64,000 nt of DNA, from assembly GCA_047967505.1 (NCBI GenBank), contig CM106539.1. One strand, written 5' to 3'. Numbering within the stretch: position 1 is the first letter of the stretch; every line of letters starts with the position of its first letter. The stretch is from Dipteris shenzhenensis. Its lineage: Eukaryota > Polypodiophyta > Polypodiopsida > Gleicheniales. Below are positions 60,036 to 64,000 of this stretch, one piece after another. The notes beneath the pieces are model-generated. The model was not told the DNA's origin and searched no databases. It worked only from the letters and a program-made list of their open reading frames with translations. The position numbers and the translations under genes were made by a program.

Positions 60036-62057
60036 ACAAGTGTGGTAAAAATTACCAATCACATTTACAAAAGCACATGGAAAGATTTTCCAATCAACAT
60101 AGCATAAAAACCACAACACAAATATCTCATTGCACATAGAAATTGAACCACCACCCTTTGTATGGACATGATCCAACCTATGATATAAAGAGAAACCCGA
60201 GTCAATTATGAGGCAACTAAAATGTCCAAGGCAAGGTACAGGGATAAACAACATGCAGATACATAGATAAACGACATGCTCAGGACATGCTAATCAAGTA
60301 CAAGAGAGAGACTCCGATGGCATAGCACAAAAAGTTCCAAGCCTTGGCATCTTCGACATCATTGTAACTTTTGCGGATTTCTCACCACGTAGATATAGCA
60401 AAAAGCTTTGCTCCATCTAGTTTAAACTCGAACAAATGGATGTGCCCAACCTTCGCTTGTTGGTGGAAGCTTTCACCGTGACTTGCTTGAGAAGAATCAT
60501 GCAACCAACTTCCCGTAGTAGTAAAACACATCCCTAGCATCACTATACACAACTCAGCTAGCGTAGCATGCAGTTGGCAAGAGAGATGGAAAAATGCTCA
60601 TGCAACCAAATCAAGGCTCAGAAAGGAAAATAAACGACCGGCAATGCAAAAGAACTACAAGGCAATCATCTTGCTATGAGCTAGACACCTCCAAATCCTT
60701 GCCCTCCCAACTCGAGCTCCTCTGCCCTCGCACAACACCGCTCATGTCCACGTAGCTCTTCACAACACCTCACTAGTTTGAAACCTTTGGTCGCTCCACA
60801 GCCTCCATGCAAAGAAATGCAAATGGCCATGATGAGCCAAAGCGCGAGGTATAGCCAAAGTCCAAAACACACACCCAGTCATGCAAAGCTCGAGTTAGCT
60901 GGCGTGAAGCCACCTTTAAACTAGCAACTGGATGAGGTGGAACCATCGTGGACAACGGTTATTTACAATTGCCCAAGATATGGAAATCACATTCCCCTTT
61001 GAAATCAACCCGAAAAAGTCAATCCTATAGATAAAAATTAGCTCTCTATGACTTCGATTTTTTAATCCACGAAGGCCATTTCTATGGCGAATTAGTGCTA
61101 AAAAGTTAGCCCTCCGTACTTAGAGGCCTAATTCATGAAGCTATTTTCCTCCATGAATTAGTGCTAAAAAGTTAGGGCCTTTACACACTACCTGCAGCCC
61201 AAGCCCCCGCCTGCCGTCAAGCCCTCTCTTACAGGGGTGTGTGGTGCCACATTGAAAGAGATGATTCGATCCACCAAAAAAGGGGGGTAGACAAAGTTGG
61301 GCAGCCAAGACCTCCGGCCCAAGAGGATGGGCGGGGGATCTACATAGGTGAAGGCATTTATTGCATGGGGCTTGAACCTACAATACCTTGCCACGTACTT
61401 TATAACGGCTTGGGCGGTGTGTAATGATCTCGGCCCGTGCCAAAAGGGAAAAAATAGACAGGGGGCTTGGTGTGTAAAGACCCTAAAATATAGCCACCCT
61501 CCTTTTTGGCCTGCCCTTACAGGGTAGCCTTAGCAATGGTTTTTACTTTGGCAAAGCTAAAATAGGAGAGTTTTTAAATTTTATAAATTCCAAATTTTTC
61601 TCATTGGCCTTTGTTAAAGCTGTCGCCCCAATAAATGGAGCAATTATGCACAACTAACGATTTTGGGTTTCTCTCTGCCTCTCTCTCTCTCTCTCTCACA
61701 CATACACACACACACACACAGAGATTCCCTCACTCTACCACTAGTCCCTAACACACCCACCCTTCTCCTCCCCATTCTCTCTCTAAGCTTCCCTCACTCC
61801 ACCACTAGTCTCTCTCTTTTAGCTTCCCTCATTCCACCACTAGTCCCTAGCGCCCCCCTTCGCCTCCCCATTTATTTTGGGCAGGCCTATTGAATGACAT
61901 GTGTCATTCATCTTTTTTACAAAAGTGGCATTTGGGACTCCAACGAAATGCAAAATGCAAAAAGCAAGTCGGTTTGCAAAAAGCAAGGCAACCGACTGAG
62001 AAAGCGCTGTCTATAAAGAAGCTTGGACGCAAGTTTTAGCTATGCGATATTTTGAAG

Positions 62058-62993
62058 ATGATGATGGAGTCCCTCACTTCTTCTTCTTCTTCTTCTTCTT
62101 CTTCTCATCAGGCACTCATTGCCACTCTCTCCTCAACCTCCTCCAACTGTAAGCCTCAGTCTTCCTACTCCCTGGGAGCTCAAATAGGAGCCGGCACAGA
62201 CTCCATCGTCACAACCTGCGCTCATAACCCCTCCGGCAACCAGTTGGCTTGTAAATCCGTCCCTGCTTCCCAACGCAACAGCTTCCAACGCCTCCGCACC
62301 GAGCTCCGCATCCTCACCCTGCTTCGCGGTCACCCCAACATCGTCTCCCTCCATGACTACTGGGAGGACCACCAATCCGCCTTCCTCGTCCTCGAGCTCT
62401 GCCGTGGCGGGAACATGTTCTCCCGCTTGACCCAATGCCGCTCCCTGTCCGAACCAGAGGCTGCTCGCGCCTTCAAGTCCATTGCACAAGCCGTCGCCTT
62501 TTGCCATCAGCACGGCGTTGTGCACAGGGATCTGAAGCTGGAAAACTTGCTCCTGCCGTCCGTGGAAGCTGACTATAGCGAGATCAAGCTCGCCGACTTC
62601 GGCCTCTCCGCCGATTACTATGGCGACCAGGGTTGCAGTGGGATGATCGGGAGCCCATTTTACGTGGCACCAGAAATCTTACACGGCCGCAAATACGGTC
62701 CGCAGGTGGACGTGTGGAGTCTAGGAGTCATACTTTACATGTTTCTCAGTGGTTATGCTCCTTTTGCCGGTGACACTCATAGCGATACCCTTCGAGAAGT
62801 CATGTATGGGAGTCTGCAGTTCGACTCTGAACCTTGGCCGACCGTGTCCCTTCAAGCACAGAACTTGATTCGGAAGATGCTAGTGAGAGATCCTTCTCGA
62901 AGGGTGAAGCTTCCCGACGTCGTACATGATCCTTGGATCGCAAATCATGCAGGCTGCTCACTGCTCGCCCCCATGTCATGCAGTAAGGAGTGA
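62058..62993 (+). CDS. Intronless Ser/Thr protein kinase, copy B paralogue or allele
   Basis: Counterpart of 26419-27354 with the same length, start choice, poly-Ser leader and catalytic residues. The protein differs only at residue 188, Tyr here and Cys in copy A (TAT at 62619 versus TGT at 26980), just after DFG in the activation segment (SADY-Y-GDQ). The promoter elements (ACCGAC pair 61967-61997, TATA 62011-62018) are also kept, so both genes could be expressed. Retention of an open frame next to fully decayed transposons suggests constraint or recent duplication. This sequence cannot separate the two. Confidence 0.93.
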   Translation: MMMESLTSSSSSSSSSHQALIATLSSTSSNCKPQSSYSLGAQIGAGTDSIVTTCAHNPSGNQLACKSVPASQRNSFQRLRTELRILTLLRGHPNIVSLHDYWEDHQSAFLVLELCRGGNMFSRLTQCRSLSEPEAARAFKSIAQAVAFCHQHGVVHRDLKLENLLLPSVEADYSEIKLADFGLSADYYGDQGCSGMIGSPFYVAPEILHGRKYGPQVDVWSLGVILYMFLSGYAPFAGDTHSDTLREVMYGSLQFDSEPWPTVSLQAQNLIRKMLVRDPSRRVKLPDVVHDPWIANHAGCSLLAPMSCSKE

Positions 62994-64000
62994 GTCATGT
63001 ATTGCGAGAGCTTGGAACACAGATCAACGACTACGACGGATCTACAGCTCGACCATGATGGTTTCTCGCATGCACTGCCGAAATGACAGCTCACACAGTT
63101 GCGGAGGATCCCAGCTTCAAAGACATGCATTTCTGCATGCTTTTCCATGTACTGTGCAGCTTTGCCGGCTTTGACAAATTGAAAATTATCATAGCGACGA
63201 CTCTTGGTTGAGCGATGCTGTTCTGGATTTGGAGATATTATTTATAAAACAAAATGACTTATCCTCGTGAATCTTTTTCTCAGATTTATTTTGGGCTACT
63301 CATGGTTAATGGGCAGCAACATTGTCCAATTAGTAGCTCATTTCTTTACAAAGTGAGCTAGAAATGGAGCACAAACATGGTGAAATCTTGATCAACAACA
63401 AAGAAGAGAATGCCCTCTAGGTCATTGCTTTGTTTTGGCAAACACTTTCATCCATCTACAAAGATAATATAGAAGAATAATAGGCCTTGCCCTGTAACTC
63501 GTGACTCATCTTTTTTCCACCTTTCCTTCTCGAAGATTAAGTTGACCCAATCACGTAGATATGTTCTATAAAATTTTCAAGAAAAAGTGCACTAAGTGGG
63601 CATAACCTTCAAGGACTTAAAGTTAAATATGAGCTCATTGGAACTCATTGCTTGTGGAGTACATAGGTAGGAAAGAAGGACCCTCTCCTAGTCTTAGTAA
63701 AGCGAAATTGTGGAATGAATTCTCTTCTCACAAAGAACTCTTAAGCTTGAGGAAATTGTAATAATCATCAATAGAGTTCCAACAATACACTTGAGCATTA
63801 CAAAAAAATTGGACTACAAAAGGGGCCTTGTAAGAGAGCCCTTGGCCCACAAGAACTTAGTATAATGTTGGCTAATGGAGGGTAACATAATATTGAAAAT
63901 GAGCTATTTCTCTATTCAATGGACCAAAGTTTTACGTAGACCTCCGACTTGCTGCCTCATCTTCCTTCATGTTTTTGAACTGTAACCAAATTGAAAAACC

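Larger units (their letters stand above)
36730..64000 (+). repeat. Copy B of the >27-kb direct duplication
   Basis: Collinear with 1-28361. It is shorter mainly because it lacks the 1061 bp found at 23332-24392 of copy A. Other differences: a 5-bp insertion near 37444, a 3-bp loss near 38280, about 11 bp lost at the end of the satellite array near 49110-49135, and microsatellite length changes. It runs off the right edge, so whether it also contains the TR-GAG element and spacer found after copy A cannot be seen. Confidence 0.97.

Overview
This is a land-plant nuclear window, probably from a seed plant with a repeat-rich genome. The evidence is Ty1-copia retrotransposon remnants primed by a plant-type tRNA-Met site, a plant-style CDPK/PPCK-group protein kinase, long GA/TC, GT and TA microsatellites, and a satellite array of about 182 bp per monomer. 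I cannot name the species. Only the kinase gene looks intact; almost everything else is decayed mobile DNA.

The dominant structure is a very large direct duplication. Bases 1-28361 (copy A) reappear in the same order and orientation at 36730-64000 (copy B). The offset is 36729 at the left and falls in steps to 36715, 36704, 35643 and 35639. Both copies continue past what the window shows, so the repeat period is about 36.7 kb and the breakpoints are unseen. The copies differ by scattered substitutions, microsatellite lengths, small indels and one 1061-bp block present only in A (23332-24392).

Order of features in each copy (A coordinates): GT/GA microsatellite (319-449); 2 x 136-bp tandem repeat (883-1155); a 1147-bp solo LTR with a perfect 5-bp target-site duplication (1143-2289); an unrecognised decayed gene (3197-4237); a minus-strand copia remnant with PBS and polypurine tract but no gag (5294-8935); the satellite array with a four-monomer higher-order period (9130-12480); a decayed DNA-transposon-like gene set with an En/Spm-Tnp1-like ORF, a repetitive VDEF coding block and a DUF7869-type putative DDE transposase (12727-16538); an unrecognised minus-strand coding fragment (17727-17936); a plus-strand copia remnant with PBS, gag and pol, truncated inside RNase H (18308-23331); a 234-bp tandem repeat (A only); and an intronless Ser/Thr kinase gene (26419-27354; B 62058-62993).

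Between the copies lies 28362-36729, seen once. It holds a complete but pol-less LTR retrotransposon of TR-GAG type (28554-31302, with target-site duplications) followed by low-complexity, non-coding sequence.

The two kinase genes are near-identical paralogues or alleles, differing in protein by Cys/Tyr at residue 188. Most premature stops in the transposon genes are those expected from C-to-T change at CAG, CAA or CGA codons, as expected of long-silenced, methylated DNA. They are shared by A and B, so decay came before duplication.
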